This document shows, piece after piece, positions 11,024-21,064 of a stretch of 64,000 nt of DNA (its first letter is position 1; every line of letters begins with the position of its first letter). The translations under genes were made by a program, and so were the position numbers. The notes under the pieces were generated by a model that worked only from the letters and a program-made list of their open reading frames with translations, had not been told where the DNA came from and searched no databases. Source of the stretch: Charina bottae (Eukaryota; Chordata; Lepidosauria; Squamata; Charinaidae); NCBI GenBank assembly GCA_023362775.1, contig JALMGJ010000003.1, forward strand, positions 74,881,355-74,945,354, read 5' to 3'.

Positions 11024-11476
11024 TTACAGCAGACCTTTCTCGTTTCCCGCCATCTGGAATTCATAGTCTGATTCTTCGCTGTCGCTGTCGTCGTCCACGT
11101 GTGTGGGGTGTCTCCATTTCGCCATGGCTGCTGCAGTGCCTTTGCGCTTGTCCCCCGCCTCTTTTTCTCTTTTCTTCTCTGGGGGTTTCTTTGGTTGTAA
11201 CTTCTCTCTAGCCGTCGTCCCGTTCTGTGGGCAGTTACTGATGAGGTGTCCCGTCTGTCCGCATCGAAAGCAACCGCCCGCTCTCATTCTCCGATTTCTC
11301 TCCTCTTCCCATTGTTTTTGCTTGCGATCCGTTCGGGCAGGATGTATGGTGGGTTCAGGCTTTTTCCTCAAATATTTGAACTTTTTAATAGTCATCAGCT
11401 GTGTCTGGCTTTGTTTGATACGACCCGCCAGTTGGATCCAGCCTTCTAGTGTTTTTGGTTCTTCCCTCCCCACCAT
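11024..11476 (-). pseudogene. gag (3' part): Gag nucleocapsid part with zinc knuckle
   Basis: 150 codons with one CCHC knuckle (C69-x2-C72-x4-H77-x4-C82, in CFRCGQTGHLISNC), preceded by a basic stretch and followed by Lys/Glu-rich sequence. It is in another frame from the capsid portion; the shift lies near 11446-11476. A half-knuckle-like HNEKNC between 11020 and 10970, in the protease frame, may be a second degraded finger. Confidence 0.87.
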
Positions 11477-12531
11477 AGTTCTAATAAGTCTTGTCTCAAG
11501 CCGTACTGGAAGTATTCAATTTGGAATTCTTCCGGCCATTGCGGTAATTCACTAAGGATTCGTTTGAACTCCATAGCATATTCCGCCACAGTACTTTTCC
11601 CCTGATCAAGGTTTCGGAGGCGCACTCTGGCCGACACTTTTGCCAGTGTGTCTTCGAACCGGGTCCGCAAAGCTTGCATAAACTTATTGAAGTCACGAAG
11701 CGCGCTTGCCTTGGTATCGTGCAATTTCAAGAGCCAGCTAGCCGCCTCCCCTTCCAAGAAGCAAGAAACATATCTGACCTTCGCTTCCTCTATGTAAAAG
11801 TTGTTTTCAAATTCTTCCATAAACCCTTTGACATGAGTTATGAAGCATGCTAATTTTTTGGGATCTCCATCGAACCTCATTTTCAACTCTTGCAGCCCTA
11901 TCGGTGCCTTCCCACCACCCGGCGACCTCCGTTGTAGGTTGGATGGGATTGTACGGGGCTGGTACTGTGTGTTAGGACCCTCTTCTTCGTCTTCCTCCTC
12001 TGATTCCTCCCCAGAGTCTGTTATTTCGCTACTCTCTTCGGAGGGGGGTGAGCATTTTATGGGTTTATGCCTCTCCCTCCCCTCCAGGAGTGTAATAATC
12101 ACATTTAGTCTCTCGCTTAATTCCTCCACCTTGTGGTCCATGCGAGACCACTTTTCCTCCATCTTATAATCTATACGGGACAATTTTTCCTCAACTGCCC
12201 CAATTAGTTGCGTTTGGGTGACACGCTTTTTGGTTTTCTGCTCTCTGCGTCCCTCCATCCCTTCACCCACTCCCAATGACCAGTCTGCTTTCAAGGTTCC
12301 GTGGGTGGTGGGGTGCGGGGGGGTATTATGTGTCTCTATGTTTTTGGTCTTCATGTGCTCCTTGGCCCCCACCCGAACCTTTTCCTGCGTGGGGGCTGAG
12401 CTGGGTCCGGGTTCGTTTGCCTCAGCCGTCTCTACTTCTTCCCGGACTGCCTCCTCTGACGTGGTAGCCTGGGGCTCTTCGTTCGCCTCTTGCTCCATCC
12501 GACCGTCTCCAGATTTGGGTGCTACCCTCAC
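11446..12531 (-). pseudogene. gag (5' part): Gag capsid part of the chromovirus
   Basis: 361 codons. The acidic, Pro/Glu-rich N-terminus is followed by a coiled-coil-like stretch (EEKLSRIDYKMEEKWSRMD) and then the conserved Ty3-type capsid fold, seen as EGEAASWLLKLH, LRTRFEDTLAKVSARVRLRN, QGKSTVAEYAMEFKRI and WPEEFQIEYFQYGLRQDL. The start at 12531 lies 203 nt downstream of the predicted transcript start. It ends early because of a frameshift before the zinc-knuckle part. Confidence 0.88.
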
Positions 12532-12597
12532 TGTTGAAGTCGTTGGGGTTTTCCCACGTACCTCTCAGGATAGGTAGGCGAAATTTTTTTTTGTTGT

Positions 12598-12609
12598 ATT
12601 CCAGTCTTT
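12598..12609 (-). promoter_or_regulatory. Self-complementary primer-binding site
   Basis: In element orientation AAAGACTGGAAT lies one base after the 5' LTR. Its exact complement ATTCCAGTCTTT lies inside the LTR (12723-12734). There is no 18-nt match to a tRNA 3' end beginning TGG at the LTR edge that I can recognise. The Tf1/sushi group is known to prime reverse transcription with its own folded mRNA 5' end. Confidence 0.75.
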
Positions 12610-12610
12610 A

Positions 12611-12985
12611 TGCAAGGCGCTCCTCTCTGGATCTCTAAATCCACTCCTCTACAGTAAACCACGGACATGCGGTTTCTTAGATGTAGAATGGTTTAAAAGA
12701 GTATACAGCGGTTATCACTAACAAAGACTGGAATGCAGGAACAAAGAACAACAAGCACATTTAAACCTTTCCCTCCCCCAGTGTCCTTTGCTGTTGACAC
12801 GTGTAGTCGGGTCTGGCCGGTTGCTCAGACAACGCTCACCAAGATGTGTATTCCCGATCGTCGGGTGGGTGCGAGCCGGTCTACTCTAGTTGTCAGACTG
12901 GCGATGTCGGTTTCGCGCCACTTTCAGTCTCCCGATGATTCCTTTGTCTGCTTGCCTTTTGGCAGAGATCGGGTGATCTCTGACA
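12611..12985 (-). repeat. Chromovirus 5' LTR
   Basis: 375 bp, TG…CA. It carries a TTTAAA TATA-like box (12760-12765) lying 26-31 bp upstream of ATTCCAG (12734), the predicted transcript start in element orientation. Confidence 0.95.
12760..12765 (-). promoter_or_regulatory. TATA-like box of the LTR promoter
   Basis: TTTAAA, 26-31 bp upstream of the start inferred from the self-priming complement. The position is the usual one for a TATA element. Confidence 0.55.
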
Positions 12986-13310
12986 AGGTTTCCCCCACAC
13001 ATTTGTGCAGTCATGTCCGACTCTAGGGGCCAGTGCTCATCTCCATTTCTTAGCCAAAGAGCCAGCGCTGTCCGAAGACGCTTCCGCGGTCATGTGGCCA
13101 GCATGACGCGTGCGGAACGCTGTTACCTTCCCACCGAAGTGGTACCTATTCATCTACTTGCATTTGCATGCTTTCAAATTGCTAGGTTGGCAAGAGCTGG
13201 GGCTAGTGCGGGAGCTCACTCCGTCACGCGGGGCTAGGGATTCAAACCACCGAACTTGCGATCTTCCGATCAACAAGCCTGGCATCTTACCCGCTGAGCC
13301 ACCACGCCCC
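12986..13310 (-). mobile_element. Sauria-type SINE, right part after chromovirus insertion
   Basis: It continues the SINE begun at 7081: CCACACATTTGTGCAG body, then the tRNA-like head ending at ACCACGCCCC. The break coincides with the AGGTT duplication. Confidence 0.85.
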
Positions 13311-14110
13311 TTAACTTATAGTCATTGGCTATTACCTGAATCCTAGCAATGATTCTGTATCTGCTTTCCTCTGATCTAGCCCTAGATCTAGACTGTTTTA
13401 TAATCTCCCTCCTCCTTTGATCTGTCACCTAGAGTAAATAACAGGGTTAGTTGGAGCAGAGCTTTGCTATAACCTATTGTGAAAAATTATTCCAGTGCTG
13501 GTACTCAGTGTGGAGACACTGAACTCATGGTAGGTGGAAACAGGAATGAAGATCACCTATAATAAGTTCATTAAGCTTATATAGACTGTATATGCTTCTG
13601 TATCAAACATTTATGCAAGTTGTACATGAAGAAATACACCAGTCAATACTTTCAGATCAGGAGCAAGGCTAGTGAGTGCAAACCCACTAACCTGCCATGG
13701 CTTATTTTCATGTTCTGAAAATGATAGGTTCTTGTCATATTCTAGACTTGGATCTTGCAGAGTTTCTAAATAAACTTGAGCAAAAGGAATACTGGGTAAA
13801 GAAAATTGGCACTTTATTCAGCTTTCATGCAAAGAAAGCAGCATAGGCTAGTTGCAAGGCAAATAAGAAAAGTGAACAATGAACATTGTCTGGTATGCAG
13901 ATGGTACCCAGTTATACATCTTTGTCCCCAGCCATCCAAATGAAACTGCTGAGGTTCTGTCCCATTGTCTGGAGGCTAGGACCAGAGTCAGCAGTTTATC
14001 TTCATCTAAAGGAAAAAAGGACACTCATTTGAGGACATTAATGTTCACATTTTAGAAAGAGAAGATAGGTGGTTTGAGAGAGGGGTCAAGGAATCCATTT
14101 ATGCCAACTT
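13311..14110. other. Non-coding, nothing recognised
   Basis: No convincing frames or termini. Confidence 0.5.
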
Positions 14111-14448
14111 GGAAAATCCTTCCTTGAATAGAGGTGGGGGGCTCAGGCACAATCTTTCCCCTATTTTCCTTCCTGCTTTGTCTTCTGTGCCTAGGAAGAT
14201 TAAGACCATTTCGCAAGCTCAACAGCAGCATGGTAATCTTAACGATCCTCCTTTAGATGATAAAGGGACTTAGAAATAACATCTCAAAATAACCATGACC
14301 TAGCCCCAGGTGCAAGGTCACACAGCCACCTAGAAACATATTTAAGGATTCCCTTACTAACTTTGCTCAGACTGAAGAAGCTCCTTGGATAAGGAGCGAA
14401 ACATTTCCACTGAGAAAATAGAAATCCAGTTGACATGATTCAAGCTAC
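14111..14448 (+). mobile_element. Penelope-like terminal segment with ribozyme
   Basis: Same sequence as the left part of 3597-4046 but in plus orientation: GTGCCTAGGAAGATTAAGAC, an about 150-bp spacer, the hammerhead-like core (14369-14410), then CCAGTTGACATGATTCAAGC near the end. The left boundary is approximate. Confidence 0.7.
14369..14410 (+). ncRNA. Hammerhead-like ribozyme core (class 3)
   Basis: ACTGAAGA, extra A, helix II GCTCCTT/AAGGAGC, GAAA. The ACGT of other copies is ACAT here, consistent with CpG decay, which would weaken helix III. Confidence 0.55.
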
Positions 14449-14696
14449 AGTCCCTAGTGTTAGCTTCTATGGATTCTTAGTATCTAAGCCAAGGGTCGGA
14501 AATGGCGGCTCGCGAGCCAGATGCGGCTCTTTGGCCCCTTGAGTGTGGCTCTTCCGCAGCTGAACTCACCCCCGCCCCTTCCACGTGATAGGCCCCCGCC
14601 CGCAAACCCCGCCCCCTGGCTCTCGCACTGAGCGAGGCCCGGCGCAGCAGGGAGGCAGCGCCATCTCCAGCTGCAGCAGCCCCTGCGCGGAGAGAG

Positions 14697-16600
14697 GCAA
14701 GCAGGCAGGTAAGCGGGCAGGCCTCGTTTCCCGCCCCCCATCATTATCTTCGCTCAACGCGGGCGGGCGGGCGGAAGCGGCCGAGGGGGGCGGGCCCGGC
14801 GGCGGAGGCCAGGACTGCCCGCTTACCTGCCTGCCTGCCTCTCTCCGCGAGGCCCCTGATCCGACTTGGACCCCGGGAAGGCAGCGGGGGGCCTCGCGGA
14901 GCGAGGCAAGCAGGCAGGTAAGCGGGCAGGCCTCGTTTCCCACCCTCCATCATCTTCTTTCTTCAACCCGGGCGGGCGGAAGCGGCCGAGGGGGGCGGGC
15001 CCGGCGGCGGAGGCCAGGGCTGCCCGCTTACCTGCCTGCCTGCTTCTCTCCGCGAGGCCCCCGATCCGGCTTGGACCCCGGGAAGGCAGCGGAGGGCCTC
15101 GCGGAGGGAGGCAAGCAGGCAGGTAAGCGGGCAGGCCTCGTTTCCCACCCTCCATCATCTTGTTTCTTCAACCCGGGCGGGCGGAAGCGGCCGAGGGGGG
15201 CGGGCCCGGCGGCGGAGGCCAGGGCTGCCCGCTTACCTGCCTGCCTGCTTCTCTCCGCGAGGCCCCCGATCCGGCTTGGACCCCGGGAAGGCAGCGGAGG
15301 GCCTCGCGGAGGGAGGCAAGCAGGCAGGTAAGCGGGCAGGCCTCGTTTCCCACCCTCCATCATCTTCTTTCTTCAACCCGGGCGGGCGGAAGCGGCCGAG
15401 GGGGGCGGGCCCGGCGGCGGAGGCCAGGGCTGCCCGCTTACCTGCCTGCCTGCCTTTCTCCGCGAGGCCCCAGATCCGGCTTGGACCCCGGGAAGGCAGC
15501 GGGGGGCCTCGCGGAGCGAGGCAAGCAGGCAGGTAAGCGGGCAGGCCTCGTTTCCCACCCTCCATCATCTTCTTTCTTCAACCCGGGCGGGCGGAAGCGG
15601 CCGAGGGGGGCGGGCCCGGCGGCGGAGGCCAGGGCTGCCCGCTTACCTGCCTGCCTGCTTCTCTCCGTGAGGCCCCCGATCCGGCTTGGACCCCGGGAAG
15701 GCAGCGGAGGGCCTCGCGGAGGGAGGCAAGCAGGCAGGTAAGCGGGCAGGCCTCGTTTCCCACCCTCCATCATCTTCTTTCTTCAACCCGGGCGGGCGGA
15801 AGCGGCCGAGGGGGGCGGGCCCGGCGGCGGAGGCCAGGGCTGCCCGCTTACCTGCCTGCCTGCCTCTCTCCGCGAGGCCCCCGATCCGGCTTGGACCCCG
15901 GGAAGGCAGTGGGGGGCCTCGCGGAGGGAGGCAGGCAGGCAGGTAAGCGGGCAGGCCTCGTTTCCCACCCTCCATCATCTTCTTTCTTCAACCCGGGCGG
16001 GCGGAAGCGGCCGAGGGGGGCGGGCCCGGCGGCGGAGGCCAGGGCTGCCCGCTTACCTGCCTGCCTGCCTCTCTCCGCGAGGCCCCCGATCCGGCTTGGA
16101 CCCCGGGAAGGCAGTGGGGGGCCTCGCGGAGGGAGGCAGGCAGGCAGGTAAGCGGGCAGGCCTCGTTTCCCACCCTCCATCATCTTGTTTCTTCAACGCG
16201 GGCGGGCGGAAGCGGCCGAGGGGGGCGGGCCCGGCGGCGGAGGCCAGGGCTGCCCGCTTACCTGCCTGCCTGCTTCTCTCCGCGAGGCCCCCGATCCGGC
16301 TTGGACCCCGGGAAGGCAGCGGGGGCCTCGCGGAGGGAGGGAGGCAGGCAGGTAAGCGGGCAGGCCTCGTTTCCCACCCTCCATCATCTTCTTTCTTCAA
16401 CCCGGGCGGGCGGAAGCGGCCGAGGGGGGCGGGCCCGGCGGCGGAGGCCAGGGCTGCCCGCTTACCTGCCTGCCTGCCTTTCTCCGCGAGGCCCCCGATC
16501 CGGCTTGGACCCCGGGAAGGCAGCGGAGGGCCTCGTGGAGGGAGGCAAGCAGGCAGGTAAGCGGGCAGGCCTCGTTTCCCACCCTCCATCATCTTCTTTG
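14697..16600. repeat. Tandem array, about nine 205-bp units
   Basis: The landmark CCTCGTTTCCCACCCTCCAT recurs with its TTT at 14936, 15141, 15346, 15551, 15756, 15961, 16166, 16370 and 16575 (spacing 205, once 204), preceded by a related unit at 14727. Each unit contains GGCAGGTAAGCGGGCAG and, about 110 bp further, its inverted copy CTGCCCGCTTACCTGCC, so each can fold into a hairpin. CAG|GTAAGC is a near-consensus 5' splice site present on both strands of every unit. Confidence 0.95.
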
Positions 16601-16612
16601 TTCAACGCGGGC

Positions 16613-16770
16613 GGGCGAAGAGCGGCCGTGGGGGGGGTCGGGCAGCGACGACAAGCGGCGCGCTTCAGGCTTTCAGCGCTGGAAGGCGGGCCTCCTTCCA
16701 GCGCTGAAAGCCTGAAGCGCGTCGCTTGTCGTCGCCGCCCGCCCCCCCCCCCACAGCCGCTCTTCGCCAC
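16613..16770. repeat. Near-perfect palindrome, arms about 75 bp
   Basis: GCGAAGAGCGGCCGTGGGGG … CAGCGCTGGAAGG is followed after a few bases by its reverse complement CCTTCCAGCGCTG … CCACAGCCGCTCTTCGCC. A few indels lie in the G/C runs. It sits right after the 205-bp array. Confidence 0.9.
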
Positions 16771-17255
16771 AGATCCCGCCGGAGCTGATCTCCCTGGACC
16801 CTGGGCAGCTGGGCCGGGTGGACGCCGTCTCCCGCCCGCAAACCCCGCCCCCTTCCACGTGATTGGCCCCCGCCCGCAAACCCCGCCCCCTGGCTCTCTA
16901 GCATTTCAAAATGTGCACGAGCATGTCAAAATGGCTCCCGGCATAAAAAGTTTGCCGACCCCTGATCTAAGCTATAGTTGAGATGCTTATTAAGTTTGCA
17001 GATGAGCACAAAGCTGGGAGGTATAGTTAATATTTTAGAAGACTCCTACAAGGATGGGAATTGAGAGAACAGTTTTAGTATTCAAAAGATTTGCTTATTT
17101 TGTTTTTTACTTCTTAAATGCCTTTGCCATTTTATAAAAATTTGGCCACAAACCAAGTCTGGAGCATGGCTCAAAAATCAATTACATATACACACTTTAT
17201 TATGGCTAAGGCCAGAGACCTACCAAACTATTAAAAATAATAGAATAAAATAAAA

Positions 17256-17288
17256 CTAGGGCTAGGGCTAGGGTTAGGGTTAGGGTTA
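17256..17288 (+). repeat. Interstitial telomere-like repeat
   Basis: Five hexamers: two CTAGGG-type and three TTAGGG. TTAGGG is the vertebrate telomere unit. It lies inside or next to the 3' region of the decayed LINE. Confidence 0.85.
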
Positions 17289-17299
17289 TCAGCAAGTAA

Positions 17300-17540
17300 A
17301 CTGAGTTATAACTATGGGAGACCTTGCATCAACTGGTGCCTCATTTTCACTGCTGCTGCACAATATTTTTTGAGGGAGATGGGCAGTGACGAAATTTGAT
17401 AAATAAATAAAATAAAAATATTTTGCTACTATCCAAATTGTACAGACTTTGAAAATCTGAAAAAAGTGAAATCATACAAAAAAAAGTTGTTGTTCCAGAC
17501 TACCGATGAAGCAGAGGTAAGATACACGTGTTACAAATGC
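17300..17540. other. Non-coding, nothing recognised
   Basis: Sequence between the telomere-like repeat and the clearly alignable LINE part; probably LINE 3' region. Confidence 0.35.
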
Positions 17541-18602
17541 CCCTATAGATACCGTAGTAAAATAACTCATATTAGATGGCTTTGATATCCCCAGTTCCAC
17601 ATGGGCAAACACATTTGTCACAAGGGATCTTAGAAGAACTTCCCTTTAATAATGCCAATGTGAAAATATCATATCTAGCCCAGAAAAAAGCTTTCCTTTG
17701 TTAGGAAATTGTTTACAATCCAACACCTTAACCTGGGAAATATAAGTAAGGAGAGATAGCTGGATGCTTCTCAAAATCCCTTTGTCATCCAGGTCTGTCT
17801 TCCCTGTCCCAAGTTGTTTACTTCTGTCTGGAATTCAATGTCATTTAATACATTTGCAGAAATGTATGTTTGGCAGTAGTTTAACATCAGTCTCTATGCA
17901 CTAACTAAAATTTTAGGCATTTTTGTTTCTAACCAGGGAAGAGCATTAGTTATCCCTCTGGGTGCAACAACTATGCTCTTCAGAAATTTGGTTTTGAGCA
18001 TTCTTCCCCAGCATAGAGACCCACCTGAGCTCCGTACAATACCTGAGCCAAGGTTTTAGCTTGGAAGAGTTTTAAGACTGCTTGTATTGGTTTGCCTCCT
18101 TTAGTAAAAAAGAATCTCTTGATGGCTGTTGCACATGTTCATGCCATTTGGGAGACATAAACATGATGAGTCCTCCAGATTCTCTTGGAATGGAAAACCA
18201 CTCCCAAGTATGTAAAGGTATTGACCTATTCTATTGGGTTCCCTTCTATGTTCCATCTTTGTATTTTGACCGTTTGGGCAACGACCATGACTTTAGATTT
18301 TTGAAGGTAAGTACCAACCTATTCTGTTACAATATTGGAATATAGAAATGCTTTTCTAAGATCTACTGTATAGGAGAGCAAGAGATGAGCTGCATCATCT
18401 GTGTTTAGTAGTACTGCAATCTTGTGGCCTGTTAATTTGGGGGTGTGACAGTCTATCACTGATTCAATCATGGAATTAATTAACAAACATGGCAGGGGAA
18501 AATCCATTAACATTCAAATAACTCCATAAACCACAAAAACAAAAGTGCTAAAAAAATGAATTATGATCTCACAGTACTAACAGCACTGACTTACTTATCA
18601 AA

Positions 18603-18760
18603 GAGAATATTTGTAGCTCAGGGTTGAACTGTGGAGTCCTTGGTGCTCTCTGAGCCTTGTTGTTTTCTTGCAGACGTTTCATTGCCAGGCTAGGCAACAT
18701 CTTCAGTGCGAAAAGGGAGTGGGACCTGCTCTCTGTTTATATACCCTGGCTTGTCCTGCT
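18603..18760 (-). mobile_element. Penelope-like ribozyme repeat (class 2)
   Basis: Minus-strand copy whose end matches the 38671-38885 insertion (GTTCAACCCTGAGCTACAAA near its terminus). It extends past the ribozyme into CTGCTCTCTGTTTATATACC and a longer 5' part (to perhaps 18850). The outer boundary is uncertain. Confidence 0.65.
18669..18710 (-). ncRNA. Hammerhead-like ribozyme core (class 2)
   Basis: GCACTGAAGA, one extra U, helix II GTTGCC/GGCAAT, GAAA, ACGTC, then TGCAAG. Bases flanking the core (GCA before, UGC after) can pair as helix I; ACGT may pair in a dimer; C is an acceptable cleavage base. Confidence 0.62.
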
Positions 18761-18859
18761 TGTGCTGGTGGGGGTGTTGTACTCTCCTTGGTAGTACTTT
18801 GATTGGGCTGTTGTTTTCTACTTGGTTGATTGACTTACTTCCCATGGCCCACAATTGCC

Positions 18860-19745
18860 AAAAATGTGTGGCTCTCATCCACAAAACTACAGTTGGGCTC
18901 TGAAATTGAAAGAGAGGACAAGACAGAGATGTTGATCCCAGTTTTAATCTAAATGTTGGTAACAGTATCATACCTCTGCACTTCTGCATCTCTAGGCCAT
19001 TAACAGCTGAAAAAGCCATGGATGATACCAGTTATTGACACACAGTGAACACATAACTGATCTTCTGAGGGTTCAATTCAGTCAATTAATAGAGAATAAC
19101 TTTGAACTATATAAAAAGTATTTATAAATCAAGATATTCGTGAAAAAGTTTCAATATGCTCAAACTAGAATGGAATATGAATGAAGTAATTGTGGAAGAG
19201 AACTATTTATTTTAAAGTATATAACTGGAAATTCTTTAAGTACAAATCTCTATTTTATGTATGATGTTGTACATGTTTAATATCCTGAATTAGTTTTTGT
19301 AGGCCTGTGAAAAGTACTGTTACTTCACAGAACTACTTCCAATCAGATCAAAGGAACAATTTGATTTGAGGCAGCATCTCAATTTGAAAAAATGAAGCAC
19401 TCCATCTTGATGCTCGCAAATGAAACACTGAGGAGGTGTTCCACAATAAGTGCTAGTAAAAGAGTTTCTATGAATCTGTATGCCTACAGGGAAGATTCTC
19501 ACATGGCTTGAAAGCAGACACTTTCATGTGGCTCAGCTGCATCTAACATTTGGAAAGTACCAGCTACTGCAGCTCGCAGCTCTCAGTGCACATCTTGATT
19601 GAGGCTTCATTAAAGTGAAGTCTCCCTTTGAGGTTCATGAAAAACTAACTTTTACACTAAAAAGACTGGTTTCGTCTTTCCTGGATGAATTAGACATTCA
19701 TCACTCATGTGCCAAAATTCTTGGCGTATTTAATTGTTCATTTGT
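18860..19745. other. Non-coding, nothing recognised
   Basis: Short frames only. Confidence 0.45.
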
Positions 19746-19749
19746 GATT

Positions 19750-19786
19750 GGATTGAATTGAATTGAATTGAATTGAATTGAATTGA
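19750..19786 (+). repeat. (GAATT)n microsatellite
   Basis: Seven or so GAATT units immediately before the LTR-like sequence. Confidence 0.9.
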
Positions 19787-20418
19787 TCATGTTGTTGAAT
19801 GGTGTAAGAGTTGAGTCTGACTCTGACACCGAGCAAAGTGAAATTGAAACTTATGTTAAGCAAAAGAGGGAAATCGAAACCTATCCTGAGAAAACTTGGG
19901 AAATCGAAACCGAGAATGACTCAACAGAGCAGGAAAATCCTGAGCAGCTGATTAGCCAGGACCAGGGAGTACATTCTAAGCCACCAATCAGCGCAAGGGA
20001 AAGACGAGCCGAAAAACACACCAAACAGAAAGAAGCCCGATTGGTCTCCGAGGATAAACGGCATGAAGGGAACAGGATAAAAAGATGCCAGCGCAAGGAA
20101 CAAACCGCCGGAGACAACCGTTCCACTGAGCTAACAACTTCTTCAGCAGAAGTAGAGCCAGAATTGCTCTCCGAAACCTGCTCTGTAGTCTCCACGGAAT
20201 CAGAGCCAGAGCATTTCACCATTTCGGAGTTCCTCCAGTTGCCTTCCTCTTCAGCCGAATCTCACCGTGACTCCTCGCCACATTTCCCAGCCGAGCCCTG
20301 CCTTGCCGAGCCGCGCACTTCAGCAGAGCCCTGTTTAGCCACACCGCCATCTCCAGTCGAGTTCCATTCTGAGACGCCACGCCCTCCTGCTGAGTTTTGC
20401 CTTGCCAATGTTGGATAA
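19783..20418 (+). CDS. Uncharacterised open frame, 211 codons, interrupted at its 3' end
   Basis: Not recognised. It is polar, rich in Glu, Ser and Thr, then passes into a degenerate repeat of about 12 residues of the form PAEPCLA-x5. At 20409 the frame enters the inserted solo LTR. The same repeat resumes, in a readable frame, after the LTR at 21065-21394 (PSPAEPCPE, PVESCLATS…). The repeat reflects a minisatellite of about 36 bp. It may be coding, or simply the chance reading of a GC-rich LTR. No start context or partner gene supports a real protein. Confidence 0.3.
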   Translation: MIMLLNGVRVESDSDTEQSEIETYVKQKREIETYPEKTWEIETENDSTEQENPEQLISQDQGVHSKPPISARERRAEKHTKQKEARLVSEDKRHEGNRIKRCQRKEQTAGDNRSTELTTSSAEVEPELLSETCSVVSTESEPEHFTISEFLQLPSSSAESHRDSSPHFPAEPCLAEPRTSAEPCLATPPSPVEFHSETPRPPAEFCLANVG

Positions 20419-21064
20419 ATGCTGGCTTATAGGGAGGAAGCTAGAGAAGAGTAAACAGACACAGAGTGCAGCTTTTCAAAGCTATAAATCTTTACTATAG
20501 ATAAAAGCAGAGTTGTATATACAGTTACAGCATTGCAAAAGTAAAAAACAGCTTACAAGCAGTGTACACAATCTTCTGTGTTGCTTCCCCTGATAGACAT
20601 TTAAGGAGCACAAAACCTTGGCAACACTCTCATAGCCAGGTATAGCTACACACTTCTCAGTCCTCAGGAGCAGAACACACAAAGCTGGCTAATAGACGAG
20701 CAGACGTCAAGAAGCAAAGGAACCATTGTTCACAGCTAAGATATACACTTACCAATTTTCTGATTGGCTGAACCTTAGGTGTGAAAACACCAAGCATAAA
20801 GCATAGAACATAGCACATAATACAACCTGCCAAAGGGTGGCAGTGTTGCATCTAAGCAAGCATGTGATCTCCCCCTCCCAACTTTCCCAGGGCACCTCTT
20901 CCCACAAAAGCTTCAGGGGCTAGTCTTAATAATGCATCACGTGACATCTTCACTAGCCACCTGGCTTCATATCTATGAAAGATACGAAGAAAGCCATTCA
21001 CAGCTATGAGAAAGCTTTGTTTTATGCAGAAAGCAATTTGCCATTTCACATGAGAAATCTGACA
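20409..21064 (+). mobile_element. Solo LTR, 656 bp
   Basis: TGTTGGATAAATGC…TCTGACA with an exact 5-bp duplication GCCAA (20404-20408, 21065-21069). Related to the solo LTR at 32372-33129: shared GCTTATAGGG near one end, GAGAAATCTGACA at the other, and a shared CACGTG…CAGTG region. Internal retroviral sequence is absent, as after LTR-LTR recombination. A near-consensus AATAAA was not found. Confidence 0.88.

Larger units (their letters stand above)
7093..12985 (-). mobile_element. Vertebrate chromovirus (Ty3/gypsy, Tf1/sushi-like), full length, inactivated
   Basis: A 5893-bp element on the minus strand, bounded by TG…CA LTRs and an exact 5-bp target duplication (AGGTT). Order in its own direction: 5' LTR (12985-12611), self-priming site, gag with zinc knuckle, protease, reverse transcriptase, RNase H, integrase, GPY/F module, chromodomain, polypurine tract, 3' LTR (7461-7093). 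There is no envelope frame. LTRs with six substitutions and one 6-bp indel mean about 98.4% identity, hence a fairly young insertion. The coding part nonetheless has at least three in-frame stops and several frameshifts. It cannot now encode its own proteins. Confidence 0.95.
14490..16964. mobile_element. Large GC-rich non-autonomous hAT (family B) with 205-bp array
   Basis: Ends CAAGGGTCGG…GACCCCTG, flanked by an exact 8-bp duplication ATCTAAGC (14482-14489, 16965-16972). The left terminus (AATGGCGGCTCGCGAGCC, GCGGCTCTTTGGCCCC) and right terminus (GCATAAAAAGTTTGCCGACC) recur in the copies at 51319 and 58655. The interior is a tandem array, a long palindrome and CCAAT/GC-box units. Overlapping frames open on both strands are a consequence of the stop-poor GC-rich repeats. 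There is no transposase. Confidence 0.92.
17190..18515 (-). pseudogene. Decayed LINE, reverse transcriptase to C-terminus
   Basis: Minus-strand pieces match, in order, the better-preserved LINE at 27423-29467: HTPKLTGHKIAVLLNTDDAA (catalytic box degraded, TDD), FTYLGVVFHSKRIWR, QAVLKLFQAKTLAQVLYGAQ, and CPCGTGDIKAI corresponding to the Cys/His segment. Stops and shifts are numerous, so this is an old copy. The end near 17190-17230 (GGTCTCTGGCCTTAGCC) resembles the 3' end of the other copy. Confidence 0.75.

Noticed and set aside
12598..12610. tRNA primer-binding site
   Set aside because: Sequence after the LTR does not start with the TGG expected for a tRNA 3' end, while a 12-nt match to the element's own LTR exists.
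14697..16600. CRISPR-like array
   Set aside because: Units are directly adjacent 205-bp tandem copies without unique spacers, in a vertebrate genome.
14484..16981. Many overlapping long open frames on both strands of the 205-bp array
   Set aside because: They repeat with the unit, occur on both strands in several frames, and reflect lack of A/T-rich stops in GC-rich hairpins. No known domain.
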